Of a DNA stretch of 64,000 nt, positions 50,640-58,477 are shown one piece after another; within the stretch, counting starts at the first letter, position 1, and each line of letters begins with the position of its first letter. Location: positions 186,001 through 250,000 of the forward strand of contig MKSF01000014.1 in NCBI GenBank assembly GCA_001897155.1, given 5' to 3'. A model generated the notes under the pieces. It was given only the letters and a program-made list of their open reading frames with translations, searched no databases and was not told the DNA's origin. This stretch comes from Bacteroidetes bacterium 47-18 (GTDB lineage Bacteria; Bacteroidota; Bacteroidia; Chitinophagales; Chitinophagaceae). Both the position numbers and the translations under genes were made by a program.

Positions 50640-51437
50640 ATGGAAGAAGATTATATTGCCATTAACAGGCAATCGTGGAACGACAGAACACAATGGCATC
50701 TCCGGTCTGATTTTTATGATCTGCCCGGCTTCCTGGCCGGAAAGACCTCCCTGAATGGCATAGAGCTGGCATTGTTGGGTGATGTCCGTGGTAAAAGCAT
50801 ATTGCACCTGCAATGTCATTTCGGGCAGGATTCCATATCCCTGGCAAGGATGGGCGCGGATGTCACCGGGGTCGATCTGTCGGACCAGGCTATCGGCAGC
50901 GCCCGGGAGCTGGCGCAGCAGGCCGGGGTGGCGGCTGAATTCATTTGCTGTGATGTCTATGATCTGCCTGCGCACCTGGACCGGCAATACGATATCGTAT
51001 TTACCAGCTATGGCACTATTGTGTGGCTTCCGGACCTGGATCGCTGGGCCGAGGTCATCAGCCGGTTCCTGAAGCCGGGCGGTACTTTCATCTTTGTTGA
51101 ATTTCACCCGGTGGTATGGATGTTCGATGATAACTTTGAAAAAGTGGCCTATAATTATTTCAACAAGGAGGCTATTATTGAAGCGTCTGATGGTACCTAT
51201 GCAGATCGCGATGCTGATATCGCGGGACAGACCGTGACCTGGAATCATAATTTCGGTGAAGTGCTGACCAGCCTGCTTAAGAACCGGCTGGAATTGTTGT
51301 CATTTGATGAATATGACTATTCGCCGTACAACTGCTTTAATAAAACTGTGGAGATCGCACCGGGACAATTCAGGATCGCTCACCTTGAAGATAAGATACC
51401 TATGGTATATGCGCTTAAGGCGCGGAAAAAGGCATAA
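50640..51437 (+). CDS. Class I SAM-dependent methyltransferase
   Basis: 265 aa from ATG 50640 (MEEDYIAINRQSWND). An in-frame ATG at 50541 lies upstream of a good -7 element TACTTTTG (50586-50593), so it is not used. Motif I LHLQCHFGQDSISLARMGADVTGVDLS binds SAM; then ICCDVYDLP (acidic ribose contact), FTSYGTIVWLPDLDRW and FLKPGGTFIFVEFHP. Substrate unknown. Single gene; the 360-bp stretch after it holds a repeat-like remnant and a hairpin. Confidence 0.9.
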   Translation: MEEDYIAINRQSWNDRTQWHLRSDFYDLPGFLAGKTSLNGIELALLGDVRGKSILHLQCHFGQDSISLARMGADVTGVDLSDQAIGSARELAQQAGVAAEFICCDVYDLPAHLDRQYDIVFTSYGTIVWLPDLDRWAEVISRFLKPGGTFIFVEFHPVVWMFDDNFEKVAYNYFNKEAIIEASDGTYADRDADIAGQTVTWNHNFGEVLTSLLKNRLELLSFDEYDYSPYNCFNKTVEIAPGQFRIAHLEDKIPMVYALKARKKA

Positions 51438-51611
51438 GGAAGGTTGCTCTATGCCATACGAATGCCCTGCTCATTGCTGATCGTGGCTGGAAGTCACCTG
51501 GGCCTGTTTCCTGGCAGACATAATTGTAAGGACCCTGGAGCACGCATACAATAAGATCAGGCTATCTATTATATAGACAAGAAAGCCATTATGAGCTACA
51601 AATGACCAGTG

Positions 51612-51720
51612 CTCCCAGCTCTTTTATAGCTAAAGCGGTATATGAGTTGTAGAAAGGACAATGCTCAGCAAAGCGTAGCCGTAATGAAAGATTGTTGCCT
51701 GTAAGCAGGTAGTCATTCGA
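51612..51720 (-). repeat. Copy 2 of the coding-like dispersed sequence
   Basis: Minus-strand reading gives NDYLLTGNNLSLRLRFAEHCPF...YTALAIKELGALVICSS and a stop at 51589. It matches 38593-38690 in DNA and, more clearly, in protein. It is preceded on the minus strand by the palindrome at 51731-51774, so no start is visible. Likely the 3' remnant of an unknown gene. Confidence 0.5.
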
Positions 51721-51730
51721 TACGATATGA

Positions 51731-51774
51731 CAAGCACAAGGGCTGACATTATTCAATGTCAGCCCTTGTGCTTG
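51731..51774. terminator. 20-bp perfect hairpin after paaC
   Basis: CAAGCACAAGGGCTGACATT (51731-51750) / AATGTCAGCCCTTGTGCTTG (51755-51774), loop ATTC. 24 bases beyond the paaC stop. No T-run; strength comes from the stem. Confidence 0.75.
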
Positions 51775-51797
51775 TATGAAGCCTGTATGGCAGAAAA

Positions 51798-52607
51798 TTA
51801 CCATTGAGCGTTGGGGTAGGTCCTTTGCAGGTATTGCATTTCCGCAAGGATATATCCCAGGCTCTCTGTATGCCTGCCGTCTTTGCCGCCTTCCTGCCGC
51901 CATTCGTTGGCGGGCAATGTCAGGGTCGCGGTATTGAGGATAGCTGCAATATCGGAGTGCCACTGGGCATATAAGGCGCTTACGTCTGTTCCGATGTGCT
52001 GCTCCAGCATCTTCCGGTCGGCTTCCGACAATTTGAACAGGTCCCCGGTATAGGTCCAGTAATCATCCAGCGCCTGCTGCATTCTTTCATGGCTCTCCGG
52101 AGTGCCGTCACCGAGCCGTATCACCCACTCATTGCTCCACTTCCTGTGATAGGAGGCTTCCTTGAGCGATTTTTTCGCAACGGCGGCTATGGTGGCATCC
52201 GCGCTTCCTGACAGCGCACTGTAAAGCAATACCGTGAAATTATCGTAGAGGAAACATTTGGCAATGGTATAGGCCCAGTCCTTATTGGGCAGTTCCAGCA
52301 GCAGGGCGTTTTTGAAATCCCAGGAGTCGCGCAGGTAAGCCATGGCATCTTCTGTCGCCTGGTCCCGGAATTGCAGGAGCGCGGCAGAGGTGAACAGGTT
52401 TTCACGTTCAGCGCTGTCAAGCTGGTTGTAGATGTCAGCGGCATACTGGTAAAGGCTCCTGGCCTGGCCTATATGATCAAGAGCGGTATTGGTCAGGGCA
52501 ATGTCCTGTTCCAGGACGGGTCCGTGTCCGCACCATTCGCTCAGCCTGTGGCCGTGGATCAGCGCATTGTCCGCAAGCTGCAGTATATAATTCAGTAAAA
52601 ATTTCAT
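51798..52607 (-). CDS. paaC: 1,2-phenylacetyl-CoA epoxidase subunit C
   Basis: 269 aa. Ferritin-like PaaC: DNALIHGHRLSEWCGHGPVLEQDIALTNTALDHIGQARSLYQYAA, SYHRKWSNEWVIRLGDGTPESHERMQ. In the PaaABCE complex PaaC is the structural partner of the catalytic PaaA and has lost the di-iron site. With paaA (not here) and PaaE reductase it epoxidises phenylacetyl-CoA in aerobic phenylacetate degradation. Located 38 bases after paaB; no paaA, paaD or paaE in the window. Confidence 0.95.
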   Translation of the reverse strand: MKFLLNYILQLADNALIHGHRLSEWCGHGPVLEQDIALTNTALDHIGQARSLYQYAADIYNQLDSAERENLFTSAALLQFRDQATEDAMAYLRDSWDFKNALLLELPNKDWAYTIAKCFLYDNFTVLLYSALSGSADATIAAVAKKSLKEASYHRKWSNEWVIRLGDGTPESHERMQQALDDYWTYTGDLFKLSEADRKMLEQHIGTDVSALYAQWHSDIAAILNTATLTLPANEWRQEGGKDGRHTESLGYILAEMQYLQRTYPNAQW

Positions 52608-52645
52608 GTGTTATGTGCTTTTGGGAAGAGATAGAAAGCTGTACA

Positions 52646-52930
52646 TTACATGTGCTTCAGCTCATCCGGCAGGTCGTAAAAAGTAGGGTGGCGGTATACT
52701 TTGTCGTTGGCGGGGTCATACAGCGCTTCCGCGTCATCGGGATTGGAAGCGTGAATGTACCTGCTTTCCACTACCCATATGCTGACGCCTTCCATTCTCC
52801 TCGTATATACGTCTCTCGCGTTTTCTATGGCCATGGCTGCATCGGCTGCATGAAGGCTGCCTACATGCTTATGGTCCAGACCTGTTTTACTGCGGATAAA
52901 TACTTCCCAAAGCGGCCATTCGTTTTCCAT
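52646..52930 (-). CDS. paaB: 1,2-phenylacetyl-CoA epoxidase subunit B
   Basis: 94 aa, the size of PaaB. WPLWEVFIRSKTGLDHKHVGSLHAADAAMAIENARDVYTRR and SIWVVESRYIHASNPDD are typical. A small bridging subunit of the epoxidase complex. It starts 48 bases after hldD on the same strand and is followed by paaC, so the pair may be co-transcribed with hldD or from a promoter in that gap. Confidence 0.95.
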   Translation of the reverse strand: MENEWPLWEVFIRSKTGLDHKHVGSLHAADAAMAIENARDVYTRRMEGVSIWVVESRYIHASNPDDAEALYDPANDKVYRHPTFYDLPDELKHM

Positions 52931-52978
52931 AATAAATTATATTTTCTGTGTATTGATTAAAATTGATGTCTGCCGCAG

Positions 52979-53962
52979 CTACCAGGTGGCATTGTGCAGC
53001 AGGTATTGCTTTACATAGTCGGCTACCCCTTCCTCCAGGGTGTGAAAGCGATGCTTCAGCCCTCTTTCCCTGATCTTGTCCATATCTGCCTCGGTAAAAT
53101 ACTGGTAGCTTTCCCGGATATCTTCGGGTGTATCGATATATTCAATGCGGGCAGGATGGTCCAGCGCGCTGAATATGGCCCGGACGAGATCATTGAAGGT
53201 ACGTGCCTCCCCGGTACCGAGGTTGTAGATGCCGGAAGCTATGCCGCTGTTCAGGATCCATTCGCATACGGTCACTACGTCCTTTACATACACGAAATCC
53301 CGCAACTGGCCGCCGTCATCATATTCCGGCTTATGGGATCGGAACAGCTTTACGCTGCCACCTGCCTGTATCTGGCGGAAAGCATGAAAGATAACGGATG
53401 CCATCCTGCCTTTATGGTATTCATTCGGGCCGTAAACGTTGAAGAACTTCATACCATACCAGTGAGGCGGCTGTACCTTCTGCTGCAGGGCCCAGATATC
53501 GAAATCGTTTTTCGACTCACCGTAGGGATTGAGCGGTCGCAGGTCGGGGATAAGCGCTTCATCATCCTTATATCCCAGGCTGCCGTCGCCGTAAGTGGCG
53601 GCGGAGGAGGCATAGACCAGCGCTATCCGATACCTGCAGCAATATTCCCATATCATTTTGGTATAATCCAGATTCAGGTGCCGGAATATCTTCCTGTCCT
53701 GCAGGGTGGTGTCGGTCCTGGCGCCCAGGTGGTATATAGCCGTAACAAGTGGCGCATGGGTTTCCAGCCATTCTTCGAACTGATCCCTGTGGACTTTCAG
53801 AACATACTGCTTCCCGGAGAGATTGATCGCTTTCTCGGAACTGGAAAAGTCATCGACCAGGATCAGATTGCTCAGACCCAGGCTGTTAAGGTAATCGGTC
53901 ATTACACTACCTATAAATCCTGCCGCTCCTGTAACTACTATATATTTTCTTGCTTGTTCCAT
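52979..53962 (-). CDS. hldD: ADP-L-glycero-D-manno-heptose-6-epimerase
   Basis: 327 aa. Short-chain dehydrogenase fold with NAD(P) site VTGAAGFIGSVM, catalytic YGESK (Tyr-x-x-x-Lys), YHLGARTDTT (HldD signature) and MKFFNVYGPNEYHKGRMASV. It epimerises ADP-D-glycero-D-manno-heptose to the L-glycero form used in LPS inner core. Presence is consistent with a heptose-containing envelope glycan. Same direction as paaB-paaC. Confidence 0.93.
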   Translation of the reverse strand: MEQARKYIVVTGAAGFIGSVMTDYLNSLGLSNLILVDDFSSSEKAINLSGKQYVLKVHRDQFEEWLETHAPLVTAIYHLGARTDTTLQDRKIFRHLNLDYTKMIWEYCCRYRIALVYASSAATYGDGSLGYKDDEALIPDLRPLNPYGESKNDFDIWALQQKVQPPHWYGMKFFNVYGPNEYHKGRMASVIFHAFRQIQAGGSVKLFRSHKPEYDDGGQLRDFVYVKDVVTVCEWILNSGIASGIYNLGTGEARTFNDLVRAIFSALDHPARIEYIDTPEDIRESYQYFTEADMDKIRERGLKHRFHTLEEGVADYVKQYLLHNATW

Positions 53963-54017
53963 AACCGTTTCCCTTCTTCTGAACCATTAAATGTGAAAAT
54001 GCACCCGATCCTTATGA

Positions 54018-54218
54018 TTAATGGACTGTGCCTGCGCCCTCTGTTGAATGCTGCTGTGTATGCGTGTCGGTATGTGCTTCAGCATGGTGGTCTTCGTGTT
54101 GAGAACTGATCCTTACAAAGTTGACGGCTGCTACCAGCAAAAAGATGATCAGCAGTCCGAACCACATGGCTGCATTACTGGATACATTTGGTTTTTCTTC
54201 TACGTGTGAATGTCCCAT
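54018..54218 (-). CDS. Small His-rich single-pass membrane protein
   Basis: 66 aa, unknown function. A short N-terminus with His (MGHSHVEEKP), one membrane helix (about 18-36, WFGLLIIFLLVAAVNFV), then a tail with many His (HEDHHAEAHTDTHTQQH). His clusters on both sides of a helix suggest metal binding. Real-looking: proper ATG, no overlap, hydrophobic helix with good charge pattern. It lies 55 bases upstream of hldD and divergent from the DUF3822 gene. Confidence 0.65.
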   Translation of the reverse strand: MGHSHVEEKPNVSSNAAMWFGLLIIFLLVAAVNFVRISSQHEDHHAEAHTDTHTQQHSTEGAGTVH

Positions 54219-54456
54219 ACTAAGTTTTATATTGTAAAAAAGGTTTCAAATACGAAACACAAAAGTAGGGTATATTTTGTAGTTTTTTTACGTTTTCGTG
54301 ACAAAATCTTTGGCGCTATCGTGCCGGCCGGGAACGCGGATAAGCTACTTCCTTCCGATTTTGGAATTTTAAGTTATTTTTGCAGGAATCCGGCTGGCAG
54401 GAGAGCCTGTGGCGGTACCGGCAGCTTTGCCGAACATCCTAATTTTATACAGCATA

Positions 54457-55239
54457 ATGACAGCGATACACCCATTAAGATATACCTGGAGTTACAGGGA
54501 GCCGGCAGACCTTTCCCGGCTGGCCTATCATAAGCTTATTTTCTGGAATGACGGTATTTGTCTTCTCGGCTATAGTGAGGAACATACTATTGTTGCCGCT
54601 AAATCTCTGGGCTTTGATCCGGATATCTCCGCGGAAACCTTTACCGGTTTTCTCATGGATGAGCCCTTGCTGGGCGGAGGCGAGCCGGTAACGCAGTTGC
54701 TGGTCTTCTCGGACAGGCAGATGCTGATACCCGAAGGCGTATTTGATGTGGACGCGTCCGAAGGCTGGTTCAGGTCCCTCCATTTTGTCGATACGAATGA
54801 AGCTGTTGAAGTGTTTGCGCTCCATAAGCCTAAGGCCGTTGCGCTGGAAGCGGTACGGAGAGACCTCATAAGCGTTATCAAGGGCATATACGCGGATGTG
54901 GCGGTGCTGGGCTTCAGCAATCACCTCCTGAACTTTTTTGATGAAGGCGCGGGCAATGTCGGCGTAACGATACTGGGCGACAAGGCTGTATTGCAGGCCT
55001 ACCGTTTCCAGCAGTTGCACGCCCTGAAGGTAACGGACGCTTCGGAAGGGGAGGTGCTGCAGTTCATTGCAGCGTTGCAGGATACTTATGGAATGAAGCA
55101 GGAGGACGTCAGGATCACTGTCAGCGGCTATGGGGACCGTCTGGTGCCCGTAATGATCACGCTGCGTGATTTTTTTGCTACGCGGGAACACCTGCTCCAG
55201 GAGTCATTTTTTAATGCCGTAGCCTTATGCGGATCATAG
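54457..55239 (+). CDS. DUF3822 family protein
   Basis: 260 aa from ATG 54457 (MTAIHPLRYTWSYRE); an earlier in-frame ATG at 54409 overlaps the -7 element's downstream region and looks spurious. A TATTTTTG element lies at 54375-54382. DUF3822 is a Bacteroidota-specific family, usually found directly before rsmD as here; it overlaps rsmD by 13 bases. No catalytic motif recognised. A role in ribosome assembly is suggested only by this constant linkage. Confidence 0.85.
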   Translation: MTAIHPLRYTWSYREPADLSRLAYHKLIFWNDGICLLGYSEEHTIVAAKSLGFDPDISAETFTGFLMDEPLLGGGEPVTQLLVFSDRQMLIPEGVFDVDASEGWFRSLHFVDTNEAVEVFALHKPKAVALEAVRRDLISVIKGIYADVAVLGFSNHLLNFFDEGAGNVGVTILGDKAVLQAYRFQQLHALKVTDASEGEVLQFIAALQDTYGMKQEDVRITVSGYGDRLVPVMITLRDFFATREHLLQESFFNAVALCGS

Positions 55240-55760
55240 GCGGCAGCCTGGGCGGCAGGAAATTCAACCCGCCTGCCAGGATCCCGGCACGGCCCACTAC
55301 CGACCTGGTGAAAGAAAGCCTTTTTAATATCCTTCAGCATACGATAGACCTTGAGGCTATTGATGTGCTGGATCTTTTTTCCGGTACGGGCAATATTGCC
55401 TACGAATTCGCTTCCAGGGGCGCTAACAGCGTGGTAGCGGTGGAGAAGGATGCGCTATCAGTGAAGTTCATCCGGGATACCTGCAGCCTGTTACGGCTGG
55501 AGCATTGTGAGGTGATAGCGGGCGATGCGCTTAAAATGCTGCCTGCACTGGCGCGGCGGCAGTTCGACGTGGTGTTTGCCGACCCTCCGTATGCACTGCC
55601 CCAGATGGGCGACCTGCCGGATATGGTGCTGAGCGCGGGTGTGCTGCGTCCCGGGGGCATGCTGATACTGGAGCATACGCATAATATAGATTTTGAAAAT
55701 CATGACCGCTGTTTCAGGTCTAAGAAATATGGCAGCAGCTTTTTGTCTTTTTTCCGTTGA
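55227..55760 (+). CDS. rsmD: 16S rRNA (guanine-966-N2)-methyltransferase
   Basis: 177 aa. N-terminal RIIGGSLGGRKF and PTTDLVKESLFNIL, SAM motif LDLFSGTGNIAYEFASRGA, and the amino-methyltransferase catalytic DPPYALP (Asp-Pro-Pro-Tyr). Methylates G966 of 16S rRNA in the 30S subunit. Overlaps the DUF3822 gene by 13 bases, so coupled in translation. Confidence 0.95.
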   Translation: MRIIGGSLGGRKFNPPARIPARPTTDLVKESLFNILQHTIDLEAIDVLDLFSGTGNIAYEFASRGANSVVAVEKDALSVKFIRDTCSLLRLEHCEVIAGDALKMLPALARRQFDVVFADPPYALPQMGDLPDMVLSAGVLRPGGMLILEHTHNIDFENHDRCFRSKKYGSSFLSFFR

Positions 55761-55808
55761 CCGGGAGTATGTGCATCCTGTAAAAAGAACTGGCCATTAT
55801 ATTGGTGC

Positions 55809-55854
55809 TGTTTACGATAAAGGCGGGCTCAGCAGCCCGCCTTTATCGTAAACA
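55809..55854. terminator. 21-bp perfect hairpin between rsmD and the ccmD-like gene
   Basis: TGTTTACGATAAAGGCGGGCT (55809-55829) / AGCCCGCCTTTATCGTAAACA (55834-55854), loop CAGC. It lies between convergent genes and would end both messages. Confidence 0.85.
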
Positions 55855-55887
55855 ATGGATCATACACCTTTGGGTGCAGTATCGTTT

Positions 55888-56118
55888 TTAATTCCTGAAG
55901 TCCTTTTGTTCCAGTTGTTTGATCTTCCGTTCCAGCCGGATCATATAGATGATCAGCCCGACAAAAATGATGGTCATTACTGCGATGACTATGTATATTT
56001 TTCCTTCACCATAAAAATTTTCGGCCATCTGGACCTTAGGGGCTGTTTCCTGTGCGGACAACGTAATTGCCTGGGATAACAGCATGAAAAGCATTGAGAA
56101 GAATACTGGAAGTTTCAT
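55888..56118 (-). CDS. CcmD-like small membrane protein
   Basis: 76 aa. A signal-like hydrophobic N-terminus (LFMLLSQAITLSAQ), a short loop and a membrane helix (KIYIVIAVMTIIFVGLIIYMI) followed by basic/coiled RLERKIKQLEQKDF: the Bacteroidota form of CcmD. CcmD supports heme transfer from CcmC to apocytochromes. Ends 5 bases after the CcmC-like gene, so it is in operon with it. Confidence 0.8.
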   Translation of the reverse strand: MKLPVFFSMLFMLLSQAITLSAQETAPKVQMAENFYGEGKIYIVIAVMTIIFVGLIIYMIRLERKIKQLEQKDFRN

Positions 56119-56123
56119 ATTAT

Positions 56124-56786
56124 TTAGAGGAGTTCTTGTTTTTTATATTTAATGATTTCAGTGCGGATGAACAGGGTGGCTATCCAGAGACCCATCAATA
56201 TCCATCCTATAGCTACCGGGCGGAAGACAATGCTGAGCTCCGGTGCCATTTTGCCGAAAGCGGGGTTGTCGCCGCCGGTTCCGGGATGCAGCGATTCCGT
56301 AAGCCGCGGCAGAATCCAGATCAGCGGGATCATCAGCGCGAAGGCGAATACATTAAAGACGGCAGAGATGCGCGCTCTTTTTTCGAGGTCTGTAATAGAG
56401 GTCCTCAGCACCACATAGGCAAAATAAATGAGCATGGAAAGGAGCGTCATGACCTGCTTGGGGTCATTGCTCCAGAAGGCGCCCCAGGTGCTCCTGGCCC
56501 ACAGCATACCTGTCAGCATACCCAGGCACCCGAAGTAGAGGCCGGTCTTGATAAGCTGGGAAGACCAGATGTCGTATTTCAGGTCGTTCTTGGCCAGGTA
56601 CATGATGGCGTAATATACGCTGATGACAAATAAAACGGTCATTGTGAACCACATAGGTACGTGGAAGAATACATTCCTGATCGTTTCATTCAGGATATCC
56701 AGCTTAGGGACATTCATAGCGAGGCCGTAAATGATACCATACAGTACCAACAGGGCCCCTAATGCTTTCCACCAATGTTTCAACAT
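56124..56786 (-). CDS. ccmC: CcmC/CcsA-like heme-handling protein
   Basis: 220 aa, six membrane helices. The heme-handling Trp-rich loop is seen as RSTWGAFWSNDPKQ, flanked by His in FHVPMWFTM (His ligand) and later ESLHPG. CcmC delivers heme in system I, CcsA in system II; the length and paired CcmD argue for the CcmC type. Cytochrome c maturation in the periplasmic face of the inner membrane. Confidence 0.87.
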   Translation of the reverse strand: MLKHWWKALGALLVLYGIIYGLAMNVPKLDILNETIRNVFFHVPMWFTMTVLFVISVYYAIMYLAKNDLKYDIWSSQLIKTGLYFGCLGMLTGMLWARSTWGAFWSNDPKQVMTLLSMLIYFAYVVLRTSITDLEKRARISAVFNVFAFALMIPLIWILPRLTESLHPGTGGDNPAFGKMAPELSIVFRPVAIGWILMGLWIATLFIRTEIIKYKKQELL

Positions 56787-56880
56787 AGCATTCGTATGGG
56801 GTGATGAATTTGAGACCTCAAAATTAATGCTTTCTGTCGGTAAGATTATATTTTTATTTGGAGAATACTGAACCGGGCAT

Positions 56881-56921
56881 AAAAAAGCCGCCCCCTTTGC
56901 CGGGACGCAGAGAGGGCGGTT
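56881..56921 (-). terminator. Terminator of the T9SS protein gene
   Basis: On the minus strand AACCGCCCTC...GGGGGCGGCTTTTTTA: GCCGCCC pairs with GGGCGGT, followed by T6. 20 bases past the gene's stop. Confidence 0.85.
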
Positions 56922-56940
56922 AAAAAGAAAATGCTATAAA

Positions 56941-58221
56941 TTATCTCGCGATCTCAAACCTGCCGGTATAGATGCCTTCGTCAGTAGTGACCCTGAGCAT
57001 GTAGATGCCGGACGGAATTGAAGATATGTCGATGGCGGATGCCGGTGCGTCCGTTCTGAGCAATTCCTGCCCCAGCATATTGATGACGGTTATGTCGCTT
57101 ACAGATACGGGCTGCCCGAAGTCGATATGCAGCAGGTTATTCGCCGGGTTAGGGTAGAGCCCTGCGATCTGGCCGGTGGCAGTGGCGCCGATGCCCAGAT
57201 TATCCGTAAGGGTGGTGGTCAGGGTGTCGCTGCCGCATTCATTGGAGACGATCAGTGTAATGGTATAGGTGCCCCGGCTGGCGTAGGTATGTGAAGGGCC
57301 GGTACCGGTGCTTGTATTGCCATCCCCGAAATTCCAGCTGTAGGAAGTGGCATTTTGCGCATTGACCACCTGGAAGGTATAGCTGCCGCCGCCGTCATTG
57401 CTGTAGTTAATGGCGCTGGCGGAAGGCAGCGGGGTTACGGCAATATTGATCGTATCGCTGACCGTACAGCCTTCATTGCTGACGGTTACGTAATAACGGC
57501 CTGCCGCATCAACGGTGAGGGTCTGGTTGCCGGAATTGTCATTCCAGAGATAGGAGCTTCCGGGATTCTGGGCGTCCAGTACCAGGCTGCCGCCTTCGCA
57601 GATCGTCGTGTCATTGCCGAGGTCAAGATTGGCTACCGCGCAGACATCCAGGCCGAAGAATATGGGCGGGAAATTATTGAGGTAAGTGCTTCCTGTGGCG
57701 GGGCCGTACTTCATACGGGCCGGAATGGTACCGCCGGGATTATTGAAGGTGGTGGCGAACCCGTTGGTATAGCTGGTCTGCTCCACATCAAAGATCAGGT
57801 TGTCGGTACCGTTCCAGTAGAACGGTTGCTGCAGCTCTATCTTCAGCCATACGCCGGCCTGTACATTGGGGAATGTATGGGTGGCCGCGAAAAATACGGT
57901 GTCCAGCCCGGTATTGGACCAGGCGCCGGCAGAAAGCTCTGGCGAGGAGGTGGTGCCCAGGCGTACAATAAAATCGGTGTAGGTGGCGTTGGTCGCCGCA
58001 TTGGAGGGCATCACATATACCGCGGTGATATTACCGCCCGTGAAGGTGGTATTGAGGTCGGATGCATAGTACAGGAACTGTGAGCGTACGTGAAAGCTGG
58101 AGTTGAAGGTGGACAGGTTGCTGCCGTTATTGGAGGCCTGGTAATAATAGCCGGGCTGCGCGAATGCCGATTGCAGCAGCAACAGGAAGCAGGCCGCCAG
58201 GAATAAGTAGGTTTTTCTCAT
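56941..58221 (-). CDS. Secreted PKD-domain protein with type IX secretion sorting domain
   Basis: 426 aa. Signal peptide (MRKTYLFLAACFLLLLQSAFAQ), an N-terminal beta-rich region of about 170 aa, an Ig/PKD-like segment with LDLGNDTTICEGGSLVLDAQN (common in Bacteroidota surface proteins), a PKD domain (SYSWNFGDGNTSTGTGPSHTY) and a C-terminal T9SS type A sorting domain (GLYPNPANNLLHIDFGQ ... YMLRVTTDEGIYTGRFEI). It would be exported by the type IX system and attached to the surface or released. Substrate unknown; single gene. Confidence 0.92.
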   Translation of the reverse strand: MRKTYLFLAACFLLLLQSAFAQPGYYYQASNNGSNLSTFNSSFHVRSQFLYYASDLNTTFTGGNITAVYVMPSNAATNATYTDFIVRLGTTSSPELSAGAWSNTGLDTVFFAATHTFPNVQAGVWLKIELQQPFYWNGTDNLIFDVEQTSYTNGFATTFNNPGGTIPARMKYGPATGSTYLNNFPPIFFGLDVCAVANLDLGNDTTICEGGSLVLDAQNPGSSYLWNDNSGNQTLTVDAAGRYYVTVSNEGCTVSDTINIAVTPLPSASAINYSNDGGGSYTFQVVNAQNATSYSWNFGDGNTSTGTGPSHTYASRGTYTITLIVSNECGSDTLTTTLTDNLGIGATATGQIAGLYPNPANNLLHIDFGQPVSVSDITVINMLGQELLRTDAPASAIDISSIPSGIYMLRVTTDEGIYTGRFEIAR

Positions 58222-58387
58222 GACTCTTATGTATTTACAGTGAAAAGAATGGGATGAACCTTATAAAGTTATCTATTTTATTAACATTAAATTTATTAAT
58301 GTTATTTTTTAGTGAATAATTATGAAATGATAGCTTCTTTGTTAATGATATATTAATATATACGGAGTTAAATTTACAATTCCATTT

Positions 58388-58419
58388 TTTGATATTAATA
58401 TATTTTTATTTTACCTTTG
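58388..58419 (+). promoter_or_regulatory. Promoter of fusA
   Basis: TTTG (58388-58391), 20 bases, TACCTTTG (58412-58419). The leader would be about 52 bases and is AT-rich. A strong full-consensus promoter. Confidence 0.8.
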
Positions 58420-58477
58420 CACTCTTAATTAAATTAGGGAAAGTAATATTTTAATTTAAAACTATAATAAAACTGTC

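Noticed and set aside
51589-51963. 124-aa minus-strand ORF after paaC
   Set aside because: Its first part lies in paaC in another frame and crosses the 20-bp palindrome; only the last 40 codons show coding-like similarity.
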